Assembly: GCA_947307505.1 (NCBI GenBank)
Contig: CAMZJG010000038.1
Location: 1-7,987 of the forward strand
Source: an uncultured Clostridia bacterium
Lineage (GTDB): Bacteria > Bacillota_A > Clostridia > Oscillospirales > Oscillospiraceae
Direction: 5' to 3'
Length of the DNA: 7,987 nucleotides
Below are positions 1 to 6,593 of this stretch, piece after piece; position 1 is the first letter of the stretch; the number at the start of each line of letters is the position of its first letter. The translations under genes were made by a program, and so were the position numbers. The notes below the pieces were generated by a model. That model did no database searches. It was not told the origin of the DNA and was given only the letters and a program-made list of their open reading frames with translations.

Positions 1-572
1 AGGCTCAGGTCCTCCAGCTCCCATTTCATCCGCTGCATCCCCAGGCGGTGGGCGATGGGGGCGTAGATCTCCATGGTCTCCAGGGCCTTCTCCCGGCGCT
101 TGGCCTCGGACTGGAAGTTCATGGTCTGCATATTGTGGAGCCGGTCGGCGATCTTGATGAGGATGACCCGGATGTCCCTGGCCATGGCCATGAGCATCTT
201 CCGCAGATTTTCCATCTGCTCCTCTTCCTTGCTGGTGTAGGTCACACGGGTGAGTTTGGTGACCCCTTCCACCAGCTCCGCCACACTCTCCCCGAAGAGG
301 CGGGCGATCTCCTCATGGGTGGCATCCGTATCCTCAATGGTGTCGTGGAGCAGAGCGGCTATGAGAGAATCCTCATCCAGGCCCATTTCGGCGCAGTTGT
401 GCGCCACCTCCAGGGGATGGGTCACATAGGGGGAGCCATCCTTCCGAAGCTGGCCTTCATGCTTGATGCGGGCATAGTCGAAGGCGGCCCTGAGCCGCTC
501 CCGATCCAGGCCGGGATTGTAGGACAGGGCCCGCTTCTCCAGTTCCTCGTAGCGTTTCTCCACGTCTTCCAT
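1..572 (-). CDS. rel: RelA/SpoT family (p)ppGpp synthetase/hydrolase, N-terminal part (cut by window edge)
   Basis: Cytoplasmic enzyme of the stringent response that makes and degrades the alarmone (p)ppGpp. Only the first 190 residues are here; the synthetase, TGS and ACT regions lie beyond the left edge. The visible part is the HD hydrolase domain. RKDGSPYVTHP at residues 43-53 gives R43 and H52, LLHDTIEDT at 74-82 gives H76, D77, E80 and D81, and IADRLHNM at 141-148 gives D143 and N147. These match the metal-binding and catalytic residues of the Streptococcus Rel hydrolase with an offset of one, so the hydrolase half should be active. That points to a bifunctional Rel rather than a synthetase-only RelA. 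The ATG at 572 lies 3 nt after the recJ stop, with GAGG about 12 nt upstream inside recJ. No promoter or terminator separates the two, so rel is probably translated from the recJ transcript. Family assignment is secure. Confidence 0.95.
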   Translation of the reverse strand, partial: MEDVEKRYEELEKRALSYNPGLDRERLRAAFDYARIKHEGQLRKDGSPYVTHPLEVAHNCAEMGLDEDSLIAALLHDTIEDTDATHEEIARLFGESVAELVEGVTKLTRVTYTSKEEEQMENLRKMLMAMARDIRVILIKIADRLHNMQTMNFQSEAKRREKALETMEIYAPIAHRLGMQRMKWELEDLS

Positions 573-575
573 GTT

Positions 576-2621
576 TTACCGGAGCCTCTGCAGGATCTTG
601 GATTCGTTCAGATCGGCTTTCCCCGCGAAGCGGGGGATACGGATATCCAGCCCACCCTCCTGCTCCTGCAGGCGGATGAGGCCCAATTCGTCAAAAACCC
701 GGAGACAGACCAGGATGCGGCCGAAGGACGGAACCTTGGCACGGAGCGCCATCTCCGGCAGCAGGGTATCCTCCTCCTCCGCAAAGCGGCGGGAACGGGA
801 ACTGATGTACCGCCATACCCGGGCCAGGTCGTTCCGGTCCGGCCGGATCATGGCCAGTTCCACCGGCAGCATCCGCTCCCCGGCGAAGAAGCGCCGGGCC
901 AGGGGGAGGGTGGGTTCCTCCGGCTGGCGGGAGGGACGGACGCAGCGCAGAAGCAGCTGCACGGTGCGGCTGCCCCGGAATTCGTTGATGCCGGGCTCGA
1001 AGACCAGATCCACCCAGGTCCCCGCCCGGATCCCCAGCTCCCGGACGCTCAGGCCGAAAAATACGCAGTCCAGCCGCGCCCCGTCCCGGGACACGGTCAT
1101 TTTCAGATGCCGGTCGTTGCCGATGGGGGTGATGGAATCCACCCGGACGTCCCGGATGCACAGAGTGGGCGGGGGATTCCCCACGCCCCAGGGAGACAGA
1201 TCCCGAAGCCCTTCGATCTCCTTCAAAGTCAGGAGGTTCAGATCCTCCAGCTGGAAATCCACGGGGATCCGGGCCTGGAGCTGCGCCTCCTCGGAGGCGC
1301 GGTAGAGCTTGTCCAGCCGCTCCCGAAGCGCGTCCACATTCTCCCGGGGCAGGGTGAGTCCCGCGGCCATGGCGTGGCCGCCGAAGCTGCTCAGCAGATC
1401 CGATGCCTCCCCCAGGGCGTCGAAGAGGCAGAAGCCTCCCGGGCTCCGGCAGGAGCCCCGGCCTTCCTCCCCCTCCAGGCAGATCACCACGGCGGGGACG
1501 CCGTACCGCTCCGCCAGCCGGGAGGCGACGATGCCGCTGACCCCATGATGCCAGGTATCCGAAGCCAGGACGATGGGGCTTTCCACGTTCCCCTGGTCCT
1601 CCAGCAGCTCCAGGGCTTCGGTGAACACCCGGTTCTCCACGGCCTTCCGGGCGTTGTTCATCTCGCAGAGTTCCCCCGCCAGGCGGGCGGATTCTTCGGG
1701 ATCCTCCGCCATCAGCAGGTCGAAAGCGGTGCGCACGCTGCCCATGCGGCCCGCCGCGTTCAGCTTGGGCACCAGAGAGAAGCTCACGTCCGTGCCCCGC
1801 AGGGTCTTTTTATCCAGGCCGATGGCCCGCATCAGGGCGTCCAGCCCCGGCAGGGGCTTTTCCCGCAGGGTGCGGGTCCCCTGACGGATGAGGCAGCGGT
1901 TCTCTCCCACCACGGGCATGATGTCCGCAATGGTGCCCAGGGCCACCAGGGGCCCGTATTCCGCCAGCACCGCGTCCACCCGGTCCGGTCCCTCCAGGGC
2001 GCAGACCAGCTTGAAGGCCACACCCACCCCGGCCAGGCCTTTGAAGGGGTAGGGGCAGCTGCGCTTCTGCGGATCCACCACCGCCGCGGCGGCGGGCAGC
2101 TCCGGCAGACATTCGTGGTGATCCGTGATCACCATATCGATCCCCAGGTCCCTGGCCAGCTCCGCCTGGGCGCAGGCGGTGACGCCGCAGTCCACGGTGA
2201 TCAGGAGAGTGACCCCTTCCCGCCGGATGCTCCGCAGGGCTTCCTCCGTGATGCCGTAGCCCTCCGTCAGCCGTTCCGGGATGTAGGTGAGACAGCGGAG
2301 CCCCTGCTTCTGCAGCCAGGAGGTCATGAGGGCGGAGGCGGTGAGCCCGTCCACGTCATAATCCCCGTAGACCGCCACCTTCTCCCCGGCTTCCACCGCC
2401 CTGCGGATGCGCGCCACCGCGGGGGCCATATCCTCCAGCAGCATGGGATCCTGAAGGAGGCCCGTATCCTCCCGAAGGAATTCCTCCGCTTCCCGAGGAC
2501 CGGTGAGCCCCCGGGATGCGAGAAGCGCGGCAGACAGCCTCCCGCAGCAGCCGGACCGATATATGGTCTCCGCCGCTGCAGGGTCGTAGGTGCCGACCTG
2601 CCATCCGCCGAATGCTCTCAT
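576..2621 (-). CDS. recJ: Single-stranded-DNA-specific 5'-3' exonuclease RecJ
   Basis: 681-residue DHH-superfamily nuclease that degrades ssDNA 5' to 3' in RecF-pathway recombination and base excision/mismatch repair; cytoplasmic. Visible DHH motifs: YGDYDVDG at 85-92 (metal-binding Asp), VDCG at 143-146 and TDHHE at 166-170. An FSLVPKLNAAGRMG stretch at 281-294 follows. The DHHA1 domain shows HHGVSGIVASRL at 358-369, GRGSCRS at 387-393 and GGHAMAAG at 414-421. An OB-fold-like segment (RLDCVFFG, 516-523) comes next, then a C-terminal extension of about 110 residues rich in short helices, as in Firmicute RecJ. The protein is longer than E. coli RecJ (about 577) and shorter than B. subtilis RecJ (about 786). 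The ATG at 2621 is supported by AAAGGAG ending about 8 nt upstream. It sits 23 nt after the small membrane protein gene and 3 nt before rel, in the same operon. All catalytic motifs are intact. Confidence 0.95.
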   Translation of the reverse strand: MRAFGGWQVGTYDPAAAETIYRSGCCGRLSAALLASRGLTGPREAEEFLREDTGLLQDPMLLEDMAPAVARIRRAVEAGEKVAVYGDYDVDGLTASALMTSWLQKQGLRCLTYIPERLTEGYGITEEALRSIRREGVTLLITVDCGVTACAQAELARDLGIDMVITDHHECLPELPAAAAVVDPQKRSCPYPFKGLAGVGVAFKLVCALEGPDRVDAVLAEYGPLVALGTIADIMPVVGENRCLIRQGTRTLREKPLPGLDALMRAIGLDKKTLRGTDVSFSLVPKLNAAGRMGSVRTAFDLLMAEDPEESARLAGELCEMNNARKAVENRVFTEALELLEDQGNVESPIVLASDTWHHGVSGIVASRLAERYGVPAVVICLEGEEGRGSCRSPGGFCLFDALGEASDLLSSFGGHAMAAGLTLPRENVDALRERLDKLYRASEEAQLQARIPVDFQLEDLNLLTLKEIEGLRDLSPWGVGNPPPTLCIRDVRVDSITPIGNDRHLKMTVSRDGARLDCVFFGLSVRELGIRAGTWVDLVFEPGINEFRGSRTVQLLLRCVRPSRQPEEPTLPLARRFFAGERMLPVELAMIRPDRNDLARVWRYISSRSRRFAEEEDTLLPEMALRAKVPSFGRILVCLRVFDELGLIRLQEQEGGLDIRIPRFAGKADLNESKILQRLR

Positions 2622-2644
2622 TCCGGGACTCCTTTCTCTGAATA

Positions 2645-2824
2645 CTACTCCGCCGCCTGGGACCAGGGGAAACGTACATGCGCGCCCGCCTCGTCATACA
2701 CCGTCCAGCTCCGCAGAAGGAAGAACAGGACGATCCCCAGGATGACCAGGACGACGGCCGCGCGCAGGATTCCTGCGACGACCGCGCCGAAGCCTGGTTT
2801 CTTCTTATATACTTTGGGCTTCAT
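2645..2824 (-). CDS. Small single-pass membrane protein of unknown function
   Basis: 59-residue reading frame starting MKPKVYKKKPGF. Its ATG overlaps the rpiB stop as ATGA, which suggests translational coupling. The basic N-terminus (four Lys in the first nine residues) is followed by one long hydrophobic segment at about residues 14-37, including AVVLVILGIVLFFLL. A short polar tail of about 20 residues (RSWTVYDEAGAHVRFPW and a few more) ends it. The positive-inside rule predicts N-terminus in and tail outside. I do not recognise a named family. From memory, the tail (a VYDEAG...FPW pattern) resembles the region just after the membrane anchor in larger clostridial putative glycoside hydrolases (VYTDDG...PW), so it could be a standalone or shortened relative; this is inference. 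Only 23 nt separate its TAG from recJ, so no remnant of a longer protein lies here. Operon position, intact frame and coupling support a real gene. Confidence 0.7.
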   Translation of the reverse strand: MKPKVYKKKPGFGAVVAGILRAAVVLVILGIVLFFLLRSWTVYDEAGAHVRFPWSQAAE

Positions 2825-3261
2825 CCCCGGCTTTCCACTTCCCCGATCTTCGCCACCCGCCGGGCGTGGCGGCCTCCCTCAAAGGGGGTATCCAGGAAGG
2901 TGTCCATGATCTTTTCCGCCAGGCCGGGACCCACCACCCGGGCGCCCATGGCCAGGATGTTGGCGTCGTTGTGCCGCCGGGTGAGCTCTGCGGAGTAGCA
3001 GTCCCCGCAGAGGGCACAGCGGATGCCCTTGATCTTGTTGGCGGTGATGGACATGCCGATGCCGGTACCGCAGATCAGGATCCCCCGGTCGCAGCGGCCT
3101 TCCGCCACCGCCCGGGCGGCGGGTTCGCCGAAATCCGGATAATCGCAGCTCTCCGGCGAAAAAGTGCCGAAATCCTCATATTCCAGGCCCCGCTCCCGCA
3201 GATGGGCCATCATTTCCTGCTTCAGTTCAAAGCCGCCGTGGTCGCTGGCAATGGCGATCAA
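2821..3261 (-). CDS. rpiB: Ribose-5-phosphate isomerase B (RpiB/LacAB family)
   Basis: Interconverts ribose 5-phosphate and ribulose 5-phosphate in the non-oxidative pentose phosphate pathway; cytoplasmic. Numbering from TTG, the protein has 146 residues, close to the usual 148-150. It shows IASDHGG at 4-10, ICGTGIGMS at 63-71 with the catalytic Cys64 and Thr66, and RRHNDAN at 93-99 with the conserved His95. LacA/LacB galactose-6-phosphate isomerases share the fold, but a single gene without tagatose-pathway neighbours favours RpiB. Start choice: the ATG at 3270 (giving MIPLIAIASDHGG) directly abuts the AAAGGAG site, with no spacing. The in-frame TTG at 3261 has 9 nt spacing and yields the standard N-terminus, so TTG is preferred. 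The frame stays open further upstream to 3390, but that part crosses the promoter and is not coding. First gene of the rpiB - small membrane protein - recJ - rel operon. Confidence 0.93.
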   Translation of the reverse strand: MIAIASDHGGFELKQEMMAHLRERGLEYEDFGTFSPESCDYPDFGEPAARAVAEGRCDRGILICGTGIGMSITANKIKGIRCALCGDCYSAELTRRHNDANILAMGARVVGPGLAEKIMDTFLDTPFEGGRHARRVAKIGEVESRG

Positions 3262-3270
3262 GGGGATCAT

Positions 3271-3277
3271 CTCCTTT
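3271..3277 (-). promoter_or_regulatory. Ribosome binding site that decides the rpiB start
   Basis: AAAGGAG on the minus strand touches the ATG at 3270 directly, which is too close for initiation. It lies 9 nt from the TTG at 3261, so it supports the TTG start. Confidence 0.65.
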
Positions 3278-3325
3278 ATGGATAATGGACCGGGCAGACC
3301 CGGAGAAATGCGAATATTTATAGAT

Positions 3326-3360
3326 ATTATAGTATACCATAGGACTTCTGCAAAGCGCAA
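3326..3360 (-). promoter_or_regulatory. Promoter of the rpiB-recJ-rel operon
   Basis: Read on the minus strand there are two overlapping sigma-A type solutions. One is TTTGCA (3354-3349), 17 nt spacer, perfect TATAAT (3331-3326). The other is TTGCGC (3360-3355), 18 nt spacer, TATACT (3336-3331) with a TGG just upstream as an extended -10. Either gives a leader of about 50-60 nt before rpiB. No other promoter-like sequence is visible before the downstream genes, so this probably drives the whole operon. Confidence 0.65.
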
Positions 3361-3441
3361 GAGAATTGCAACAAAAATGATGGGAAACAAACATGGGAGA
3401 CCGGGTATCCGGCGGGAAGCCGCAGAAATCGGAACAGAGGG

Positions 3442-3470
3442 TTGTCAGGATTTGTAATGTACGCTATACT
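3442..3470 (+). promoter_or_regulatory. Sigma-A promoter of the ABC transporter gene
   Basis: TTGTCA at 3442-3447, a 17-nt spacer, and TATACT at 3465-3470: five of six matches in each box with ideal spacing. Predicted transcription start is near 3477, giving a leader of about 30 nt. It is divergent from the rpiB promoter, about 80 bp away; the sequence between holds no gene that I can support. Confidence 0.75.
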
Positions 3471-3480
3471 CAAAGAAAAA

Positions 3481-3495
3481 CGCTCCGGAGGAGCG
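3481..3495 (+). promoter_or_regulatory. Short hairpin in the leader of the ABC transporter mRNA
   Basis: CGCTCC, a 3-nt loop (GGA), then GGAGCG: a perfect 6-bp GC-rich stem. It begins a few nt after the predicted transcription start and ends one base before the AAAGGAG ribosome binding site (3496-3502). There is no T-run, so it is not a terminator. It could stabilise the mRNA 5' end or influence ribosome access; its role is inferred. Confidence 0.4.
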
Positions 3496-3507
3496 AAAGG
3501 AGAGTCC

Positions 3508-5253
3508 ATGAAGATCTTATGGAGACTCGGCCGGGAGGCGATCCGGTACAGAACCCTGTATGTCATCGCCATCCTGTCCACCTTCTGCCTCACGGGGGTG
3601 AATCTGGCGGCCCCCAGGGCCCTTTCCGCCATGACGGGCATCGTAGCCCGGGGGGTGGACCGGCCCGCCCTCAGTCAGATCTGGGGGCTCACCGCCATTC
3701 TGGCCATCCTGTACCTGCTGCGGGTGGCCTTCCGGTACATGAGCAACTACCTGGCCCACAAGGCGGCCTGGTATCTGGTGGGGGACATGCGCACCCGCAC
3801 CTATGACAAGCTGGAGCGGATGCACCTGGGCTATTTTCACGATAAGCAGACCGGCGACCTCATGAGCCGGGTGGTGAACGATACCCGGGATTTCGAGCTG
3901 CTCTACGCCCATATCATCCCGGAGACCGCCACCAACCTGGTGACCTTCCTGGGGGTGCTCATCGTCCTGCTCACCATCAACTGGAAGCTGGCCCTGATCA
4001 CCTGCGCCCCCATCCCCCTGATCCTCCTGTCCGGAGTGATCTTCTCCAAAAAGGTGCGGCCCTATTTCCGCCTCTCCCAGAAGAAGACCGGCGAGCTGAA
4101 CGGCAAGCTCCAGGACAACCTCTCCGGCCTGCACGAGATCCAGTCCTTCGGAAGGGAGGACTATGAGACGGAGCGGGTGAACGAGAAGAACTTCGAGCAT
4201 GTGCGGGCCCAGCTCACCGCCCTGAATCTCAGCGCCATTTTCCATCCCTCCGTGGAGTTCATCTCCTCCATCGGCACCATCCTGGTGGTGGCCTTCGGCG
4301 GCCTCCTGGCGTATCGGGAGGGGCTGAAGGTGGAGGACGTGGTGGCCTTTGTCCTGTATCTGAGCCTGTTTTACGCTCCCGTCTCCGGTCTGGCGAACCT
4401 GCTGGAGAGCATGCAGCAGGCCCTGGCGGGGGCGGAACGCGTCATCGCCATCCTGGACGCGCCCCTGGAGATCGTGGACAAGCCCGGGGCGACGGAGCTG
4501 AAGGACGTACAGGGGAGCATCGAGTTCCGGAACGTGGATTTCTCCTATATCGACGGCCTGCCGGTGCTGAAGGACGTATCCTTTCAATGCGAACCCGGAA
4601 AGATGCTGGCCCTGGTGGGACCCACGGGGGTGGGGAAGACCACCCTCACCCAGCTCATCTCCCGGTTCTACGAGCCCCAGAGCGGGAGCATCCTCATCGA
4701 CGGGCAGGATATCCGGGACGTGACCATCGAGAGCCTCCGGCGCTGCATCTCCCCCGTGCTCCAGGATACCTTCCTGTTCAACGGCACCATTGCGGAAAAC
4801 ATCGGCTATGCGGTGCCCGAGGCCACGGAGGAGGAGATCCGGGCCGCCGCCGTTGCCGCCAACATCCATGAGGATATCCTGGCCATGCCCCAGGGGTACG
4901 AGACCCAGGTGGGGGAGCGGGGACTCCGCCTCTCCGGCGGCCAGAAGCAGCGGGTGGCCATCGCCCGGGCCATCCTGCGGAAGAGCCCCATCATCATCCT
5001 GGACGAGGCCACCGCCTCCGTGGACGTGGAGACGGAGCGGCAGATCCAGACCGCCATCGCGGGCATCGCCGGGCAGAGGACCATCGTGGCCATCGCCCAC
5101 CGGCTTTCCACCATCCGCAACGCGGACATGATCCTGGTGATCGAGGACGGACGGGTGACGGAGTGCGGCACCCATGCGGAGCTGGTGGCCCTGGGGGGCA
5201 GCTACGCGAGGATGGACCGGATCCAGGCCAGCGCCGCCGGCGGCATCGCCTGA
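3508..5253 (+). CDS. ABCB/MsbA-type ABC exporter half-transporter (TMD-NBD fusion)
   Basis: 581-residue inner-membrane ATP-driven exporter subunit; substrate cannot be read from the sequence. The N-terminal ABC-transporter type-1 domain (about 1-310) shows six hydrophobic segments, roughly at 15-35, 56-76, 139-157, 159-179, 248-268 and 276-296, with the coupling-helix region LSGLHEIQSFGRE at 205-217. The ATPase domain (about 335-575) is complete: A-loop Tyr347, Walker A GPTGVGKTT (371-379), Q-loop Gln419, signature LSGGQ (475-479), Walker B IIILDE (495-500) and H-loop His531. No degenerate catalytic residue is seen, so a homodimer is possible. Such proteins also act as heterodimers, but no partner gene lies next to it here. 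The ATG at 3508 has AAAGGAG 5 nt upstream; an in-frame ATG at 3442 lies within the -35 box and is rejected. Monocistronic between its own promoter and a strong terminator. Related families include multidrug and lipid flippase exporters. Confidence 0.93.
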   Translation: MKILWRLGREAIRYRTLYVIAILSTFCLTGVNLAAPRALSAMTGIVARGVDRPALSQIWGLTAILAILYLLRVAFRYMSNYLAHKAAWYLVGDMRTRTYDKLERMHLGYFHDKQTGDLMSRVVNDTRDFELLYAHIIPETATNLVTFLGVLIVLLTINWKLALITCAPIPLILLSGVIFSKKVRPYFRLSQKKTGELNGKLQDNLSGLHEIQSFGREDYETERVNEKNFEHVRAQLTALNLSAIFHPSVEFISSIGTILVVAFGGLLAYREGLKVEDVVAFVLYLSLFYAPVSGLANLLESMQQALAGAERVIAILDAPLEIVDKPGATELKDVQGSIEFRNVDFSYIDGLPVLKDVSFQCEPGKMLALVGPTGVGKTTLTQLISRFYEPQSGSILIDGQDIRDVTIESLRRCISPVLQDTFLFNGTIAENIGYAVPEATEEEIRAAAVAANIHEDILAMPQGYETQVGERGLRLSGGQKQRVAIARAILRKSPIIILDEATASVDVETERQIQTAIAGIAGQRTIVAIAHRLSTIRNADMILVIEDGRVTECGTHAELVALGGSYARMDRIQASAAGGIA

Positions 5254-5279
5254 TCCCGGGACAGAGACGAAACAAAAAC

Positions 5280-5334
5280 GAAGAATTGCGGATCCTGCTT
5301 ATCCCGAAGGGACGCCGCAATTCTTCCTTTTTTT
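5280..5334. terminator. Bidirectional intrinsic terminator between convergent genes
   Basis: GAAGAATTGCGG (5280-5291) pairs perfectly with CCGCAATTCTTC (5315-5326), a 12-bp stem. The 23-nt loop holds a smaller TCCC-GAA-GGGA hairpin. A run of seven T follows at 5328-5334 for plus-strand transcripts. On the minus strand the stem is followed by CGTTTTTGTTTCG, which is also T-rich. It lies 27 nt after the ABC transporter stop and about 15 nt past the end of the convergent CapA-like gene, so it can terminate both. Confidence 0.88.
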
Positions 5335-5349
5335 ATTCTTTTTTCGGAG

Positions 5350-6528
5350 TCATTCCACGACCAGTTCGTCCCCGGCCCAGCGGAGGCGGGCGTTCAGCCC
5401 GGCCTCGGCGGTGATCCGCCGGAGATAGTCCGCCGTAGCCCGGCCCTTTTCGTCGCAGCCGTGGACGCAGGGGGCCCCGTCCTTCTCCACCAGCATGGGC
5501 ACCAGGCGGTATTCCGCGATCTTCCCCTCCCGGATGATGAGTTTGGCGCAGGCGCAGTGGACGCTGTCCGGGTGGAAGGGGTAGGTGGGGTATTCCGGGT
5601 CCGGCACGAAGCCGAAGCGCTCCACCCGCTTCTTCACCCATTCCGCGTTGTGGCTGGTGGCGGTGTCCTTCACCTGCCCCTTGTACAGGGGAGAGAGCTG
5701 GGGGGTATACATGATGAAGTTGTTCAGCCCGTGGTATATGGCCCGGCCCTTGTACATCTCCAGCCCGTGGAGGATATGGGAGTGGGTGCCGATCACCGTA
5801 TCCGCGCCGTTGTCCACGGCCATATGGCTGATGAGGGTCTCATATTCCCCCAGCCGGGCCACCTGGTGGACATAGCCCTTGTGGAAATAGGCGATGAGGA
5901 TATCGCATTCCGCCTTCGCCGCGGCGATCTGCGCCGCCATCCGGTGCAGGCTCGCCGGGTCCGGAAAATTCCGGCCCAGGAACTCTCCTTCCAACCGGAG
6001 GGGCTTTTTCAGGGACCAGATATCGTTCTCCAGCCGCCCCGGGTCTTCCTCCTCCAGGGGAACATAGGCCCGGATGAAGTTAACATAAGATGTGCCGCCC
6101 CGGGTCTCCGAGGCGAAGCTCATCTTCGGACCCACGGCGTTCCAGGCCAGGACCCCCACCCGGACCCCGTTCTTCTCCACGAAGGCGGGCTTATCCGCCT
6201 CCGCCAGGGTCAGGCCGCCGCCGCAGGCGGCGATCCCGTGATGGCGGCACCAGTCCAGGGTGTCCCGCACCCCGTCCTCTCCCAGGTCGTAAAAATGATT
6301 CCCAGAGAGGGTGACCAGGTCGATCCGCCCCTTCAGAGGGGCCAGGGCCGCGGTGGTCCGGTCCGGTCCCGCCGCCTCCGTCTCCTTCGCCACGAAGGGC
6401 TCCTCCAGCTGGATCATCCGCAGGTCCGCCGAGGCCAGGAGCGGGTCCACCCCCCGGAACATCCATTCGCAGTTCACGCCGATGCTGGTATCCCCGCCGA
6501 ATACCAGGGTAAGATCCCCCTTGGCCAT
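5350..6528 (-). CDS. CapA/PgsA-like metallophosphatase family protein (PGA_cap), cytoplasmic
   Basis: 392-residue protein of the CapA (poly-gamma-glutamate capsule biosynthesis) family, which has a calcineurin-like metallophosphoesterase fold. Visible motifs: FGGDTSIG at 10-17, QLEEP at 40-44, SGNHFYDLGEDG at 75-86, FHKGYVHQVA at 215-224, GADTVIGTHSHILHG at 241-255 and a following YHGLNNF. The GD, GNH and HSH residues suit metal binding. Differences from classical CapA: no signal peptide or membrane anchor is visible, the usual NLE/NFE reads QLE, and the usual HWG reads HKG. Any role in capsule polymer synthesis is therefore doubtful, and no capB/capC genes are nearby; a soluble phosphoesterase or hydrolase of unknown substrate is as likely. 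The ATG at 6528 has GGGAGG 8 nt upstream and directly begins the fold (MAKGDLTLVFGGD). The frame is open to 6585 upstream, but that part overlaps the promoter. Divergent from the dehydratase-like operon with a shared control region. Confidence 0.85.
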   Translation of the reverse strand: MAKGDLTLVFGGDTSIGVNCEWMFRGVDPLLASADLRMIQLEEPFVAKETEAAGPDRTTAALAPLKGRIDLVTLSGNHFYDLGEDGVRDTLDWCRHHGIAACGGGLTLAEADKPAFVEKNGVRVGVLAWNAVGPKMSFASETRGGTSYVNFIRAYVPLEEEDPGRLENDIWSLKKPLRLEGEFLGRNFPDPASLHRMAAQIAAAKAECDILIAYFHKGYVHQVARLGEYETLISHMAVDNGADTVIGTHSHILHGLEMYKGRAIYHGLNNFIMYTPQLSPLYKGQVKDTATSHNAEWVKKRVERFGFVPDPEYPTYPFHPDSVHCACAKLIIREGKIAEYRLVPMLVEKDGAPCVHGCDEKGRATADYLRRITAEAGLNARLRWAGDELVVE

Positions 6529-6555
6529 ATGGTTTTCCTCCCGCCGTTTTTCTTT

Positions 6556-6585
6556 ATGGTAGTCTTCTTTCGCCGGACTTGTCAA
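6556..6585 (-). promoter_or_regulatory. Promoter of the CapA-like gene
   Basis: On the minus strand: consensus TTGACA (6585-6580), an 18-nt spacer, and TACCAT (6561-6556), four of six matches to TATAAT. Leader of about 20 nt before the ATG at 6528. Its -35 box overlaps the -35 box of the opposite promoter. Confidence 0.55.
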
Positions 6586-6593
6586 TGGTCCGG
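6573..6593. promoter_or_regulatory. Operator-like inverted repeat over the divergent promoters
   Basis: CCGGAC (6573-6578) and GTCCGG (6588-6593) form a perfect 6-bp dyad with a 9-bp centre. The centre (TTGTCAATG) contains both overlapping -35 boxes. Half-site centres are 15 bp apart and the whole element is 21 bp, a common size for a dimeric repressor site. No regulator gene is present in the window; the function is inferred. Confidence 0.45.

Noticed and set aside
48..2909. A 953-codon open frame on the plus strand across rel, recJ and part of rpiB
   Set aside because: It is antisense to three well-supported genes. The translation is rich in Gly, Pro, His and Gln with no domain motif, and the openness follows from GC-rich codon bias of the real genes.
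3357..3369. GCAA-GAGAA-TTGC dyad in the intergenic region between rpiB and the ABC transporter
   Set aside because: Only four paired bases, overlapping a promoter box; easily expected by chance.
3412..3424. CGGC-GGGAA-GCCG hairpin upstream of the ABC transporter promoter
   Set aside because: Four-base stem without a T-run and upstream of the -35 box; not a convincing terminator or operator.
3393..3806. A 137-codon plus-strand frame overlapping the start of the ABC transporter
   Set aside because: It spans the promoter and leader, then runs out of frame through the transporter membrane domain; it shows no family features.
3517..5175. A 552-codon open frame on the minus strand inside the ABC transporter gene
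   Set aside because: Antisense shadow of a complete transporter gene. The translation is rich in Gly, His, Asp and Gln, with no recognisable domain.
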